Source of the DNA: Gammaproteobacteria bacterium | Lineage (GTDB): Bacteria > Pseudomonadota > Gammaproteobacteria > HK1 | DNA: 64,000 nucleotides | Assembly (NCBI GenBank): GCA_012103455.1 | Contig: WLWT01000003.1 | Location: 620,001 to 684,000 of the forward strand | Direction: 5' to 3' | Shown here: positions 44,982 through 54,811 of the stretch, one piece after another | How positions within the stretch are numbered: the stretch's first letter is position 1 | How the letters are laid out: every line of letters starts with the position of its first letter | Translations under genes and position numbers: made by a program | The notes under the pieces: model-generated | What the model saw: the letters and a program-made list of their open reading frames with translations, nothing else | Told to the model about the DNA's origin: nothing | Databases searched by the model: none

Positions 44982-45377
44982 GTGAGCGAAGCCCAAGTGA
45001 TGAGCGGACCCGACTTCGAGAAAGTGCCTCTAATTCCGGCTATTGCCCAGGATGCAGCCTCGGGCAAGGTGCTGATGATGGCGTATATGAACGAAGCGGC
45101 TTATGCCGAGACTGTATCGACCAGGCGTGTGTGTTATTACAGCCGTAGCCGCAAGAAGCTCTGGCGCAAGGGCGAGGAGAGCGGCAACGTGCAGCACTTA
45201 AAACGCCTCTTCTATGACTGCGATGCCGACACCATTTTGGTACAGGTGGAGCAAGTGGGCGGCGCGGCTTGCCACGAGGGCTACGAGAGCTGTTTCTTTC
45301 GCGAGGTCGAGCCGGCGACTGGCGCGTTCAGGGTCGTCGGGGAGCGCGTTTTCGATCCTGAAGAGGTGTATGAGTAG
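44982..45377 (+). CDS. hisI: HisI, phosphoribosyl-AMP cyclohydrolase
   Basis: This 131-residue enzyme opens the purine ring of phosphoribosyl-AMP in histidine synthesis. Conserved blocks are VLMMAYMNEAAYAET, YSRSRKKLWRKGEESGNVQ, and metal-binding YDCDADTILVQVEQ with CHEGYESCFFR (the cysteines for zinc). It starts at GTG 44982; an ATG at 45000 is possible. It lacks a fused HisE domain. hisG follows after 2 bases. Confidence 0.95.
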   Translation: MSEAQVMSGPDFEKVPLIPAIAQDAASGKVLMMAYMNEAAYAETVSTRRVCYYSRSRKKLWRKGEESGNVQHLKRLFYDCDADTILVQVEQVGGAACHEGYESCFFREVEPATGAFRVVGERVFDPEEVYE

Positions 45378-45379
45378 TC

Positions 45380-46258
45380 ATGTCCGAACCTGTTCTGAAA
45401 CTTGGAATTCCCGCCGGCAGCTTGATGGATGCAACCGGGGCGTTGTTCCATCAGGCTGGTTATCGCATCACTTTTTCATCGCGTTCTTATTACCCCTCCA
45501 TTGACGATCCGGAGATCGAATGTATGTTGGTGCGCGCCCAGGAGATGGCGCGTTATGTATCGCAGGGCATTTTGGACGCCGGTATCACCGGACTCGATTG
45601 GATCATCGAGACCGGTGCCGATGTGGCGCAGGTGTGCGAACTCACGTTCTCCAAGGTGAGCCGTAGGCCGGCGCGCTGGGTGTTGTGCGTGCCCAACGAT
45701 TCGCACGTGCAGTCGGTAAAAGATCTGCAAGGCGCGCGGATCGCGACGGAGGTGGTGAATCTGACGACGCAGTTCTTGGCCCGGCACGGGATCACGGCGC
45801 AGGTCGAGTTTTCCTGGGGCGCGACCGAGGTCAAGCCACCCCGCTTGGCTGATGCGATCGTGGAGATTACGGAGACGGGTGATTCTCTGCGGGCGAACAA
45901 TCTTCGTATCGTTGAGGAATTGTTGTCGAGCACGCCGCGCCTCATCGCCCATCACGGTGCGTTTGCCGATCCTTGGCGGCGCAACAAACTCGACAACCTG
46001 GCACTCATGTTGCAATCGTGTTTGGCTGCCGAAGGCAAGGTTGGGCTCATGTTGAACGCGCGGGCCGAGGCTCTGGATGCGGTGGTGGCGATCTTGCCGG
46101 CGTTACAGACGCCCACCGTGTCGTCGCTGTCGGCGGCAGGCTGGCACAGCGTGAATACCATCGTCCCCGAGTCGGTGGTGCGCACTATCGTGCCGCAGCT
46201 CAGGGCGGCCGGTGGGCGTGGTATCGTTGAGTACTCAATCAACAAGATCATCGATTGA
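45380..46258 (+). CDS. hisG: HisG, ATP phosphoribosyltransferase (long form)
   Basis: This 292-residue enzyme joins ATP and PRPP in the first, feedback-controlled step of histidine synthesis. KLGIPAGSLMDATGALFHQAGY starts it, GITGLDWIIETGADV and DAIVEITETGDSLRANNL (PRPP-binding) follow, and the last ~75 residues form the ACT-like regulatory domain, so HisZ would not be needed. It is translationally close to hisI, and its stop lies just before the dehydrogenase start. Confidence 0.95.
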   Translation: MSEPVLKLGIPAGSLMDATGALFHQAGYRITFSSRSYYPSIDDPEIECMLVRAQEMARYVSQGILDAGITGLDWIIETGADVAQVCELTFSKVSRRPARWVLCVPNDSHVQSVKDLQGARIATEVVNLTTQFLARHGITAQVEFSWGATEVKPPRLADAIVEITETGDSLRANNLRIVEELLSSTPRLIAHHGAFADPWRRNKLDNLALMLQSCLAAEGKVGLMLNARAEALDAVVAILPALQTPTVSSLSAAGWHSVNTIVPESVVRTIVPQLRAAGGRGIVEYSINKIID

Positions 46259-46269
46259 CAGAGGCGGCC

Positions 46270-47418
46270 ATGATCGACGAAGTATGCGCAGCGGTGGGGC
46301 GTGTTGCTGCGCAATTCGCCACGGAATGCGATGAGCGGTTGTACCGGCGAACATTGGTGCCAGAGGATTTTTCGGTGCTGGCCGATGCGGGCCTGCTAAG
46401 GCTCGGATTACCCGTTGAGCGAGGCGGATGTTGGTTGGGCGCGGCGGCGTCCGTGCGCATGTACGCGCGGGTATTCAGAGCCTTGGCAGCAGGCGATCCA
46501 TCGATTGCTCTGGTGACGGCCATGCACCCCGCAGTGCTGAGCTTTTGGCTGGAGTCCCACGAGGTAGCGCCGGAGCGCGCGGCCGCGCTGGCGGCGCAAA
46601 GAGCGCGAGTGTTCGATGATGTGGCGGGCGGGCATTGGTTTGGCACCGTCGCCTCGGAGCCCGGTAGCGCCGGTAACCTGATGGAGACTAAAGCCGTGGC
46701 CCGCCCTAGCCCTGATGGCGATGGCTGGGAACTCTCGGGGCACAAGCACATGGGCAGTGGCTCCGGTATTACCTCATTCATGATCACGGTGGCGAAGCCG
46801 GAAGGTGAGGCCGATGCCGAGCTATTTCTTTTGGACACCCGCGGCCACCCCTGGGACGGCAGTAGCGGGATGCGGTTGCTGGCTGAGTGGGACGGCCATG
46901 GCATGGCGGCGACGCAAAGCCACGCCTTTATGTTTGACGGCATGCCGGCCCTCAGGTTCGCCAATCCTGGCAATATCACCACTATCGCGCCGAAGGTCTT
47001 GCCTTATATTTCATCCACCTTCGCCGCCGTGACGATGGGTGTGCTCGATGCCGCGATGGGCGCAGCGCAGCAGACCATAGGGCCCAAAGCGCGTGGCCTG
47101 AAGCCGTATGAAAGAGTCGAGTGGAGCAAAGCGCAAAACCACTATTGGTTGGCCGGGCAGGCGCTTGGCGGCATGGTGGGCGCGGTAGAGGCGGATGAGG
47201 ATGCCGGGTTGACGGCGCTGCATGGCAAGATCGCCATCGCGGAATTGGCGCAGAGCACGATGGAATCAGTAGCCAGGGCTATCGGTGGCCGTTCCTTCTC
47301 GCGCTCGCTACCCTTCGGTCAATGGGCCTTGGATGTAAAAGCACTGGGTTATCTGCGCCCGCCGTGGGCGCTGGCATATGATCAGATGTATGAGGCGTTT
47401 GAATTATCTGTTCCTTGA
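46270..47418 (+). CDS. Acyl-CoA dehydrogenase-like flavoprotein
   Basis: Called from ATG 46270 with GAGG a few bases upstream, 382 residues. The family layout is present: an N-terminal helical domain, ALVTAMHPAVLSFWL, WFGTVASEPGSAGNL and GWELSGHKHMGSGSGI of the β-domain, and a C-terminal helical bundle. It probably oxidises an acyl-CoA or a related compound with FAD; the substrate is unknown. It starts 11 bases after hisG but is functionally unrelated to histidine synthesis. Confidence 0.85.
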   Translation: MIDEVCAAVGRVAAQFATECDERLYRRTLVPEDFSVLADAGLLRLGLPVERGGCWLGAAASVRMYARVFRALAAGDPSIALVTAMHPAVLSFWLESHEVAPERAAALAAQRARVFDDVAGGHWFGTVASEPGSAGNLMETKAVARPSPDGDGWELSGHKHMGSGSGITSFMITVAKPEGEADAELFLLDTRGHPWDGSSGMRLLAEWDGHGMAATQSHAFMFDGMPALRFANPGNITTIAPKVLPYISSTFAAVTMGVLDAAMGAAQQTIGPKARGLKPYERVEWSKAQNHYWLAGQALGGMVGAVEADEDAGLTALHGKIAIAELAQSTMESVARAIGGRSFSRSLPFGQWALDVKALGYLRPPWALAYDQMYEAFELSVP

Positions 47419-47476
47419 ATCCTTGGCGGTGATCACGATGGCCGCGCGTTTGTATCTTGTTTGTTATTTGATTACA

Positions 47477-47617
47477 GGGCGCCTGCTAAAAATAGTCATT
47501 GTTTCGTGAGTGCAAGGAAGCACCGCGCGCACAACCGCAGTGTCTAGGTGATAACTGATGATTCGAGCACGGAGCTGACGCCGCAATCGCGGAAAAAGTG
47601 CATTTTTAGAGGGGCTC
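47477..47617. repeat. MITE-like repeat, full copy
   Basis: 141 bp, ends GGGCGCCTGCTAAAAATAG and …CATTTTTAGAGGGGCTC. Its flanks TACA/TTTA are not a clean duplication. It lies between genes. Confidence 0.87.
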
Positions 47618-47726
47618 TTTACTCAATCCGCTCTAGTACCTCTGTGCACAAGTGCTAGTAGGAAGACGGTAGGGAGGGCGGCAAGGTGCTGTAAACTCTG
47701 CGCCCGCCGCCGTTTAGAGATCCTCT

Positions 47727-48653
47727 ATGAACGCCTTGCCGGAAGAGTTATTGGCCGTCCAAGCACCGTCACCCGCTTGGTTCGACTGGGCTATAACACA
47801 GCCGTACACGGCCCATCAGATTGTGGTTGAAGGATGCCGGATCAACTATCTGAGCTGGCCTTATCTAGGCACTGAGGCAAAGCCGCCCGGCATATTGTTT
47901 ATTCACGGCGGCGGTGCCCATGCCCATTGGTGGCGTTTCACCGCGCCTTTTTTTGCCGGGCAGTTCAAAGTCGCCGCGATGGACTTGGCGGGTATGGGAG
48001 ATAGCGGTACGCGCGAGGACTACGCAGCGCATCTGCGGGTGGCGGAGATCCAGGCGGTACTGGACGCGGCTCACCTGGGCGAGAAGCCATACCTGGTCGG
48101 GCACTCCCTGGGCGGTTTTATGAGTGCGCTCTATGCCAATTATCACCGCTCAGCTCTGGCTGGTACGGTGATAGTCGATTCACCGATCGTGCCGCCCGAG
48201 CATCCGAAGGCGCCTGGACCGCCGCCGGATATGCAAAAAGTGAGGACCTATCGCGATTTTGCTACGGGCTTGGCGCGCTTCGCGCTGCGGCCAGAGCAGC
48301 CGGCCGCACCTAGGTACCTACACGAATTCATCGGCCGGCATTCGCTTCAGCGCCAGGAGAGCGGTGATTGGACTTGGAAGTTCGATCCGCTCTCCTTGCA
48401 TCCCAGATATTTCGCGGAGCCATATCACGAACATCTGCAATCGGCGACGTGTAAGCGGGCGCTGATATACGGTCAACATAGCGCCCTCATAAGACCACAA
48501 GTGGCGCGGTACATGAGGCGCATCATGGGTGCGCAATCGCCAGTGCTGGAGATCCCCGCAGCTTATCACCACCTCATGTTGGACCAACCCATTGCATTCA
48601 TCAGTACATTACGCATGTTGCTCGCGATTTGGTTGCAGGCGCGCAATTCTTGA
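47727..48653 (+). CDS. Alpha/beta hydrolase
   Basis: The 308-residue protein has the oxyanion motif LFIHGGGAHAHWW, a DLAGMGDSG turn, the nucleophile elbow GHSLGG (Ser about residue 129), and a late His in AAYHHLMLDQP. No signal peptide. It is likely an esterase or C-C hydrolase of a catabolic route; substrate unknown. It stands alone between a MITE and a gene-free stretch. Confidence 0.9.
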   Translation: MNALPEELLAVQAPSPAWFDWAITQPYTAHQIVVEGCRINYLSWPYLGTEAKPPGILFIHGGGAHAHWWRFTAPFFAGQFKVAAMDLAGMGDSGTREDYAAHLRVAEIQAVLDAAHLGEKPYLVGHSLGGFMSALYANYHRSALAGTVIVDSPIVPPEHPKAPGPPPDMQKVRTYRDFATGLARFALRPEQPAAPRYLHEFIGRHSLQRQESGDWTWKFDPLSLHPRYFAEPYHEHLQSATCKRALIYGQHSALIRPQVARYMRRIMGAQSPVLEIPAAYHHLMLDQPIAFISTLRMLLAIWLQARNS

Positions 48654-49067
48654 TGGCGTCCCTGGGGCGGCGTCCGTTAGCAGGAGCCGCCGGCTTTTGG
48701 CGCTGTCGCCCGGGCTTGCTTGGCTATTGCGGGTAGCTACCGGTTGCTGCGCGGTGTTGAAGTTAAGCGCTCTGGCAGTGTCCGCCGCATTGGTCCCAAC
48801 CCGAGCGTTTGGCATGGACAGTAATCAACCACCACCTGATGCGTGTTGTCCATCACTGCCTAGGCAAGGTCTATGGCTCTAACGGTGCTCAGGCTTTCAT
48901 CACACGGTGCATATCAACTGGTGCCCGAGATCGCACACTTGTTGTTCGATCGTCTTAACTTATGCGCTCCTTGTCGTGGAGCTATAAGAATTTGTCGATT
49001 TCGTTGCCATTGGGCACTATTATTATCGGCTCGGCTCTAGCTGCTCAAGTGTGAAGGATGTATTAGA
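48654..49067. other. Gene-free stretch
   Basis: No supported gene, repeat or RNA. The last ~100 bases before 49068 are AT-richer and may hold the promoter of the compatible-solute operon. Confidence 0.4.
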
Positions 49068-50282
49068 ATGACCATTCAGGACATCGTAGCAAGCTTGCCC
49101 GAAGCACGGAAGAAGCTCCATTCAATAAAGGAAATCATCGTCGCCAATGCGGTGATGATCAGTGAAATCCCTGCTCCAACCGAGTTCGAGGAGGAACGGA
49201 TTCAGTTCATTAACAACCGGTTCGAGGAACTCGGGCTTCAGCACACATCGATAGACGAAGCGGGGAATGCACAAGCCATCCTTCCCGGAAGAAACCCGTC
49301 TCACAATATCTTGGTCGCGGCTCACGCGGACACCCTAAAGGACGAAGCGCGATTCGGTGCAAATGTTTCCATCGTCGAGAACGGGATCGCCGGCTGGGGG
49401 ATCGCCGACAATGGCCTAGGCCTGGCGGCGCTGGTGTCTTTGCCGGAGATTCTATGAACGCTGGAGATCGAGCTCGATGGCGATGTGATACTGCTAGCGG
49501 CAACGCGCAGTCTGGGCCGTGGCGATCTCGGCGGCATTCGTTTCTTTCTCGATCAGGTCAATCGATCAATCAGTGCAGGCGTTTGCTTGGAAGGTGCTCA
49601 GCTAGGCCGATTGAGTTATTCGTGTCCGGGCATGAACCGAAGCAAGATCGTGTGTAACGTTCAAGCCGGTGGCACCGAACGGCCTCACCAGGGTGGCCAA
49701 AACGCGCTGGTAACGATGGCGGAAATCCTCCGCCGCATCCTTGACATCCCCATTGCGCAGAGCCCCAAAACGGCTGTAATCATGGGCTCGATGTGCGCGG
49801 GCACCGGTTACACGTCCCCTCCTCTTCGGGCGGTGCTTCGATTTGAAGTTCGCAGTGAGCAAGTGGGCAAAGCGCGCGAAATTCGTGAGCAAATTGAAAA
49901 AATTATCGATGAGGTAAGTGCTGAGACTGGAGCGTCCACTTCGATCGAAGTTCTCGCCCGTCGAGCACCCGGTGGCGTTGCAGCTTCTCATCCTCTGGTC
50001 AAAGCCACCTGCGACGTCATGCGTGGTCTCGACATAACGCCGGCGTTTCAGCCTAGCGCCGGCGACTTGGCGGCCCTGATCTTTAAAAAGATACCGGGCG
50101 TCACCATTGGGATCTCGCGCGGGTATCACATTCACGAGCCTACCGAAAACGTCGAAATCAAACCTATCTTCGACGGACTGGCGCAACTCGTAGGAATACT
50201 TCAATTCATCGACGCGCATCCTGCACAGATGGAGCCGCCGCTGGATCCTAGTGATTTGAACAGGAAAGGAATCGATATATGA
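49068..50282 (+). pseudogene. M20-family metallopeptidase, frameshifted
   Basis: The first frame (49068-49457) has VAAHADTLKDEARFG and IADNGLGLAALVSLPEIL, then stops. One frame over, the protein resumes at LEIELDGDVILLAATRSLGRGDLGG and runs to 50282 (about 404 residues when joined). Metal ligands HAD and DNG are present. A single indel near 49455 explains the split. It is coupled to gpgS by an ATGA overlap, so it was part of this operon, although its role there is unknown. Confidence 0.82.
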
Positions 50283-51274
50283 GCATAGAAGACTGGCTCG
50301 ACAATAACACATTCCACCACAGTCAGTTCTCGGACTTGACCGCCCTGGTGGAGGCGAAAGAACGAGCCGGGCTCAGGATTTCGCTTTGTATTCCAACGCT
50401 CAACGAAGAGCAAACGATCGGCAAGGAAATCGTCATTTTGAAGAGCCAATTGATGGACCGGTATCCAGTGCTGGATGAATTGGCGGTCATCGATTCTGGT
50501 TCAGAAGACCGCACGCTCGAAATTGCCTCTCATTTTGGCGCGGACGTTTATCTTTCCTCGGAGATCCTACCGTCTCAAGGCTTCAAACGGGGTAAGGGAG
50601 AAAATCTCTGGAAGGCGGTCCACCAGCTCGAAGGCGACATTATTTGCTACATCGACGCGGACATCTCGAACATTCACCCGCGCTTCGTCTACGGGCTCGT
50701 CGCACCGCTTATACAGCGGCAGGACATCCAGTATGTCAAGGCGTTCTATGACCGGCCGCTCGCCTTCAGCCAGGGCCTCCGCCCCGGCGACGGAGGGCGG
50801 GTCACGGAGATCCTCGTGCGGCCGCTATTCAGCTTGTTCTACCCGGAACTGACGGCGATCATCCAGCCGCTTTCAGGTGAATACGCAGTGCGCCGCCAGG
50901 TGTTGGAAACGATACCGTTTCCGATCGGGTACGGAGTGGAGACTGCTCACCTTCTGGACGTCTACCACCAATATGGATTGACCGCATTTGCCCAGACCGA
51001 TCTCGAGCAGCGGGTGCACCGCAACCGGTCGATCCAGGCGCTTGGAAAGATGAGCTTTGGAATTCTTCAAAGTTTCCTCAGCCGGGCCAAGTCTCATGGA
51101 ATCGTGAACGACTGCCAGGAACTGAGCAATATCCACAGGACCTTTCAGGTGAAGGATCACAGTCACGAACAACTGCTCACCGATATCATCGAGGAGGAGC
51201 GTCTACCGATTAACACTGTCGCCGAATATCGCGAAAAGTACGGGCTCGACAGGAGCCGGGCGGCGGCAGAGTGA
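50279..51274 (+). CDS. gpgS: Glucosyl-3-phosphoglycerate synthase-like glycosyltransferase
   Basis: This 331-residue GT81/GT2-fold enzyme would transfer glucose from a nucleotide sugar to 3-phosphoglycerate. SLCIPTLNEEQTIGKEI (nucleotide site), ELAVIDSGSEDRTLEIA, the metal-binding DADI in ICYIDADISNI, and the GpgS-typical QPLSGEYAVRR with GYGVETAHLLDVYHQYG are all present. It is coupled by overlaps to both neighbours. Together with the HAD phosphatase it fits synthesis of glucosylglycerate, an osmolyte used under salt or nitrogen stress. Confidence 0.88.
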   Translation: MSIEDWLDNNTFHHSQFSDLTALVEAKERAGLRISLCIPTLNEEQTIGKEIVILKSQLMDRYPVLDELAVIDSGSEDRTLEIASHFGADVYLSSEILPSQGFKRGKGENLWKAVHQLEGDIICYIDADISNIHPRFVYGLVAPLIQRQDIQYVKAFYDRPLAFSQGLRPGDGGRVTEILVRPLFSLFYPELTAIIQPLSGEYAVRRQVLETIPFPIGYGVETAHLLDVYHQYGLTAFAQTDLEQRVHRNRSIQALGKMSFGILQSFLSRAKSHGIVNDCQELSNIHRTFQVKDHSHEQLLTDIIEEERLPINTVAEYREKYGLDRSRAAAE

Positions 51275-52740
51275 TGCGCATCGCCATCTTGCACCACCAC
51301 CTGCGGCCCGGCGGCGTCACCCGGGTCATGGAAAACGCTGTCGCCAGCCTGGACGGCAGCGGTCATGAATGCACCGTACTTATCGGCGAACCCTGCCCGC
51401 AGCGATCACCGCTGAGGGATGTTGCCCGCACGGTCGATGGCTTGAAGTACCGCGCATCGGCGGGCAACCTCACAGCGCAGGAGTTGGCCTTGCGGCTTAG
51501 AACCGCCGCGGGTCCGCCGCCGGACGTTTGGCACTTTCACAATCACTGTCTTGGAAAGAACGTGCTCCTCGCCGATGCCATCGCCATCCTGGCGCAGCAA
51601 GGCGAGAACCTGCTTTTGCAGATCCACGACTTCGCCGAAGACGGACGGCCCGCGAATTATGCTGTAGCCAGTCAAGCCAAGTCGCTTTATCCGCAGTCTG
51701 CGCGCTGCCATTACGCGGTGCTAAACGGGCGGGATTACTCGATTTTAAAGGGTGCAGGGCTGGCGCCGGATCGTTTGCACTTGCTGCCGAATCCGGTAAT
51801 GGTTCCCGAGATACGGGCAACATCTTTTGCAACCGGGCGCAGAGTGCTGTTCTATCCCACACGCGGCATTCGCCGGAAGAACATCGGAGAATTGATCCTG
51901 CTCGCAGTTCTGCTCAGTGAGCATGGTTTTGGCGTTGCTACCAGCCTAGCGCCAGACAATGAAGTGTGGCGCCCGGTTCACGCCGGCTGGGAAGCGTTTG
52001 CCAGACAGCACCAGATCAGCGCGTCTTTGGGGGTGGTGCAAAACACTGCCTATGGCAGCCATAGCTTTGGCGAATGGATGACCACCGCGGATGCTATTGT
52101 CACAACAAGCATTACAGAAGGATTCGGCCTGGTTTTTCTGGAGCCGTTCCTTTTCAACAAGCCGTTAGTTGGCCGGGATTTGCCGGACGTCACCAGGGAT
52201 TTCCGCGCTCTTGGACTCAGCTTTGCGGGCTTGTATCAGCGACTGCTCGCGCCATGTGATTGGATCGCACTCGAGCCGATCGAAGCGCAGATATCGGAAC
52301 TGATTTCGCGCCAGTACCAGATCTGCGGCCAAACTGCACCTCCCGGGGCCGCAAAGCGCGCCCTTGGGGCGATCTGCCATGAGCATTACATCGATTTTGG
52401 CGGACTGGGCGAACCGGCTCAAAAAGCTGTCATTCTTCGCTGTCTAGCCAGTCCGCCGGCCCGCGAGGCAGTGAGCGTTCTCCTATCCAACGGCGCGGTA
52501 CTAGGCGCCGCCAATTGGCTCGTTGCTTCAATAAACCAACCGGTGAAACAGGAATGCGCGGCTCTCTTAGAGGAACATTTTTCTCTTTCTACCTATGGCC
52601 GCAAGCTGGCTTCGATCTACCAGACAGTGGCCAATGGAGACGGTGCGATGACGCTTTTCGATCAAGAGCCCTTCGATCAAAAGAAGGTGTTGACTGCATT
52701 CCTTTCGCCGGAAAATTTCCACTGCCTGAAGACGGCTTAG
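51274..52740 (+). CDS. GT-B glycosyltransferase
   Basis: 488 residues from the ATG overlapping the gpgS stop. It begins RIAILHHHLRPGGVTRVMEN, a GT-B start, and has the acceptor/donor segment VLFYPTRGIRRKNIGELI, and TSITEGFGLVFLEPFLFNKPLVGRDLPDV, the family-4 EX7E-type site. The C-terminal ~110 residues are helical. In the operon it may extend glucosylglycerate with another sugar or act on its phosphorylated precursor. Confidence 0.82.
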   Translation: MRIAILHHHLRPGGVTRVMENAVASLDGSGHECTVLIGEPCPQRSPLRDVARTVDGLKYRASAGNLTAQELALRLRTAAGPPPDVWHFHNHCLGKNVLLADAIAILAQQGENLLLQIHDFAEDGRPANYAVASQAKSLYPQSARCHYAVLNGRDYSILKGAGLAPDRLHLLPNPVMVPEIRATSFATGRRVLFYPTRGIRRKNIGELILLAVLLSEHGFGVATSLAPDNEVWRPVHAGWEAFARQHQISASLGVVQNTAYGSHSFGEWMTTADAIVTTSITEGFGLVFLEPFLFNKPLVGRDLPDVTRDFRALGLSFAGLYQRLLAPCDWIALEPIEAQISELISRQYQICGQTAPPGAAKRALGAICHEHYIDFGGLGEPAQKAVILRCLASPPAREAVSVLLSNGAVLGAANWLVASINQPVKQECAALLEEHFSLSTYGRKLASIYQTVANGDGAMTLFDQEPFDQKKVLTAFLSPENFHCLKTA

Positions 52741-52744
52741 TGCA

Positions 52745-53605
52745 ATGCTGTCAGATCTCCTTGCAATCATGGACGATCAATCATCTGTTCTCGCTCCGTC
52801 GCCCACGGCTCTGGCAGCGAAGACTCCTACATTGAAGGGCATCCGGGCAGTCGTCTTTGATATCTACGGCACACTGTTTGTCTCCGGTGCCGGCGATATG
52901 AGTTTGGCGCAGCAAGAAGACCGCGAAGCGGCGATGCTCGACGTATTTGCACGGGAGGGTCTTGCAGTGCCCGAGGACTGCGCGCTCAACGCCACGTTCC
53001 ACGATCTGATCAAGACGGCCCATGAGGACAGCCGGGCAAAGGGCATCGACTTTCCGGAAGCCGAGATCCGCGAAATTTGGCAGAAACTCTTATCGGGTTT
53101 GGGCCATGAGTACGATGGAGCACTCATCGAGCGCCTATCCGTTCGCTTTGAAACAAGCGTTAACCCGGTCTGGCCAATGCCCCGGCTGGCATGGACTCTG
53201 CGCCGGATCCACCAGCGTGAGGACTTCACACTTGGCATCGTTTCGAATGCCCAATTCTATACGCCGCTGTTGTTTCAGCACTTTCTTGGCAAGAGCACGC
53301 ACGACCTGGGCTTCGACGAAGAACTCTGCATTTGGAGTTATCAGGAGAGGATCGCGAAACCCTCGGCATCGCTCTTTGCGAAGCTGAAGTCGGCGCTGGC
53401 CGATCGTGGCATCGCCCCGGCCGAATCGGTTTATATCGGCAACGACATGCGCAATGACATCGTGCCCGCTGCGGCCGCGGGATTGCGCACCGCATTGTTT
53501 GCCGGCGACCAGAGATCACTGCGCCTGCGCGGCCATGCGCCAGAGAAATTACCCTGCGATTTGATTCTCACCCGCCTCGATCAGCTGCCGCGCTGTCTGG
53601 CCTGA
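52745..53605 (+). CDS. HAD-superfamily phosphatase, possible GpgP
   Basis: The 286-residue protein has HAD motif I VFDIYGTLF (a variant with Tyr), motif II GIVSNAQ, Lys in RIAKPSASLF, and motif IV YIGNDMRNDIVPAAAAG. The first ~35 residues before motif I look disordered. Following gpgS and a glycosyltransferase by 4 bases, it is the best candidate for dephosphorylating glucosyl-3-phosphoglycerate. An internal Met (52769) is another possible start. Confidence 0.8.
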   Translation: MLSDLLAIMDDQSSVLAPSPTALAAKTPTLKGIRAVVFDIYGTLFVSGAGDMSLAQQEDREAAMLDVFAREGLAVPEDCALNATFHDLIKTAHEDSRAKGIDFPEAEIREIWQKLLSGLGHEYDGALIERLSVRFETSVNPVWPMPRLAWTLRRIHQREDFTLGIVSNAQFYTPLLFQHFLGKSTHDLGFDEELCIWSYQERIAKPSASLFAKLKSALADRGIAPAESVYIGNDMRNDIVPAAAAGLRTALFAGDQRSLRLRGHAPEKLPCDLILTRLDQLPRCLA

Positions 53606-53616
53606 AGGCGCTGATC

Positions 53617-53634
53617 ACCGGGTTCGAACCCGGT
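53617..53634. other. Perfect 18-bp palindrome
   Basis: ACCGGGTTCGAACCCGGT lies 12 bases after the HAD stop and about 65 bases before the next gene. It could be an operator, or the stem of a weak terminator; no T-run follows. It resembles a tRNA T-arm core, but no other tRNA parts surround it. Confidence 0.6.
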
Positions 53635-53699
53635 TGGCAGCGGGGTTCAGTGGCGCCCACAATAGCGCGCCTTATCCTCACACCGCCGAGGGAATCACC

Positions 53700-54638
53700 G
53701 TGCGCCAAACCACCCGTCTACGCGAATTGCTAAAAGCCCCCGAAACCCTGTTCATCCCGGGTTGCTACAACGCCATGACCGCCAAGATCCTGGAGCAAGT
53801 AGGCTTTCCGGCCATTTACATGACCGGCTACGGCACGTCCTTGTCTCTTCTAGGCATGCCCGATGCGGGCCTTGCGACGATGAGCGAAATGCACCTGAAC
53901 GCGAGATATATCGCCAACGCCGTGGACATCCCGCTGGTGGCTGATGCCGACAACGGCTACGGCAACGCCATCAATGTGATCCGTACCGTGCGTGAGTACA
54001 TGCAAACGGGCGCCGCCGCCATTCACATCGAAGATCAGGTCATTCCGAAACGCTGTGGTCATGTGGCGGGCCGCTTGGTGATCCCGATCGAGGAAGCGGC
54101 GGGCAAATACCGCGCCGCCGCGGATGTGCGTGATGAACTGGATAAAGACTTCATCATCATCGCCAGAACCGATGCGCGCGGCGCCCACGGCGGTACCCTG
54201 GATGATGCCATTACCCGGGCCAACGCTTATCTGCAAGCGGGCGCCGACATGGCTTTTGTGGAGGGGCCTACCGATGAGGGTGAAGTGCGGCGCATCTGCA
54301 ACGAGGTCAACGGACCAGTGCTGTACAACCAGACCGGCATTTCGCCCCGCTTCACGCAAGAACAAATGACCGAGATCGGTATTTGCGCCACTATCTTACC
54401 GAGCGCCAGTTTGCGGGTAACCATGCAGGCGGTGTACGACTTCGCCGTGGCCCTGCGCGAGGAGGGCGCGATGGCGGAAAAAACCTTCTTCCAGGATTTC
54501 CATGATCACCCGCTCGGTGACTTCCACACTTTCGCCGGATTCAATCGAGTGCGCGAGTGGGAGGAGGCTTATCTAGAGCCGGAGCAGTTGGCGAAATACG
54601 CTGACTCTGTTGGCCATCAACCCAAGGCGGCCGAGTGA
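53700..54638 (+). CDS. Isocitrate lyase/PEP mutase superfamily enzyme
   Basis: Called from GTG 53700 with GAGGG seven bases upstream, 312 residues. The TIM-barrel lyase family is shown by FIPGCYNAMTAKILEQVGF, DADNGYGNAINV (Mg site), HIEDQVIPKRCGH (the KKCGH-type loop with catalytic Cys, here KRCGH) and ARTDARG. It probably cleaves or decarboxylates a 2-hydroxy or 2-oxo dicarboxylate such as methylisocitrate or oxaloacetate; the choice cannot be made. Its stop overlaps a small TPR remnant. Confidence 0.87.
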   Translation: MRQTTRLRELLKAPETLFIPGCYNAMTAKILEQVGFPAIYMTGYGTSLSLLGMPDAGLATMSEMHLNARYIANAVDIPLVADADNGYGNAINVIRTVREYMQTGAAAIHIEDQVIPKRCGHVAGRLVIPIEEAAGKYRAAADVRDELDKDFIIIARTDARGAHGGTLDDAITRANAYLQAGADMAFVEGPTDEGEVRRICNEVNGPVLYNQTGISPRFTQEQMTEIGICATILPSASLRVTMQAVYDFAVALREEGAMAEKTFFQDFHDHPLGDFHTFAGFNRVREWEEAYLEPEQLAKYADSVGHQPKAAE

Positions 54639-54775
54639 ACACATGCTCGAACGACGAACAAGCGCTTGCACGGGCGGTGGCATTACATCGCTCCGGGCAC
54701 TTCGAGCGGGCAGAAAAAGCATACCGCGCGTTGTTGAATGATGCGCGCCATGGTGCGGTTGCTCATCGAATTTAG
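54635..54775 (+). pseudogene. TPR protein, truncated N-terminus
   Basis: GTG overlaps the preceding stop. The 46 residues contain one TPR helix pair (ALARAVALHRSGHFERAEKAYRALL) and then stop. It looks like the start of a longer TPR-glycosyltransferase or similar protein, cut short. Confidence 0.5.
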
Positions 54776-54811
54776 GCACGTTACTGCGCGAGCGAGGCAG
54801 GATTTTCGATT

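Noticed and set aside
53611..53640. tRNA gene suggested by GGGTTCGAACCC
   Set aside because: Only the T-arm-like palindrome exists; no acceptor, D or anticodon arms surround it.
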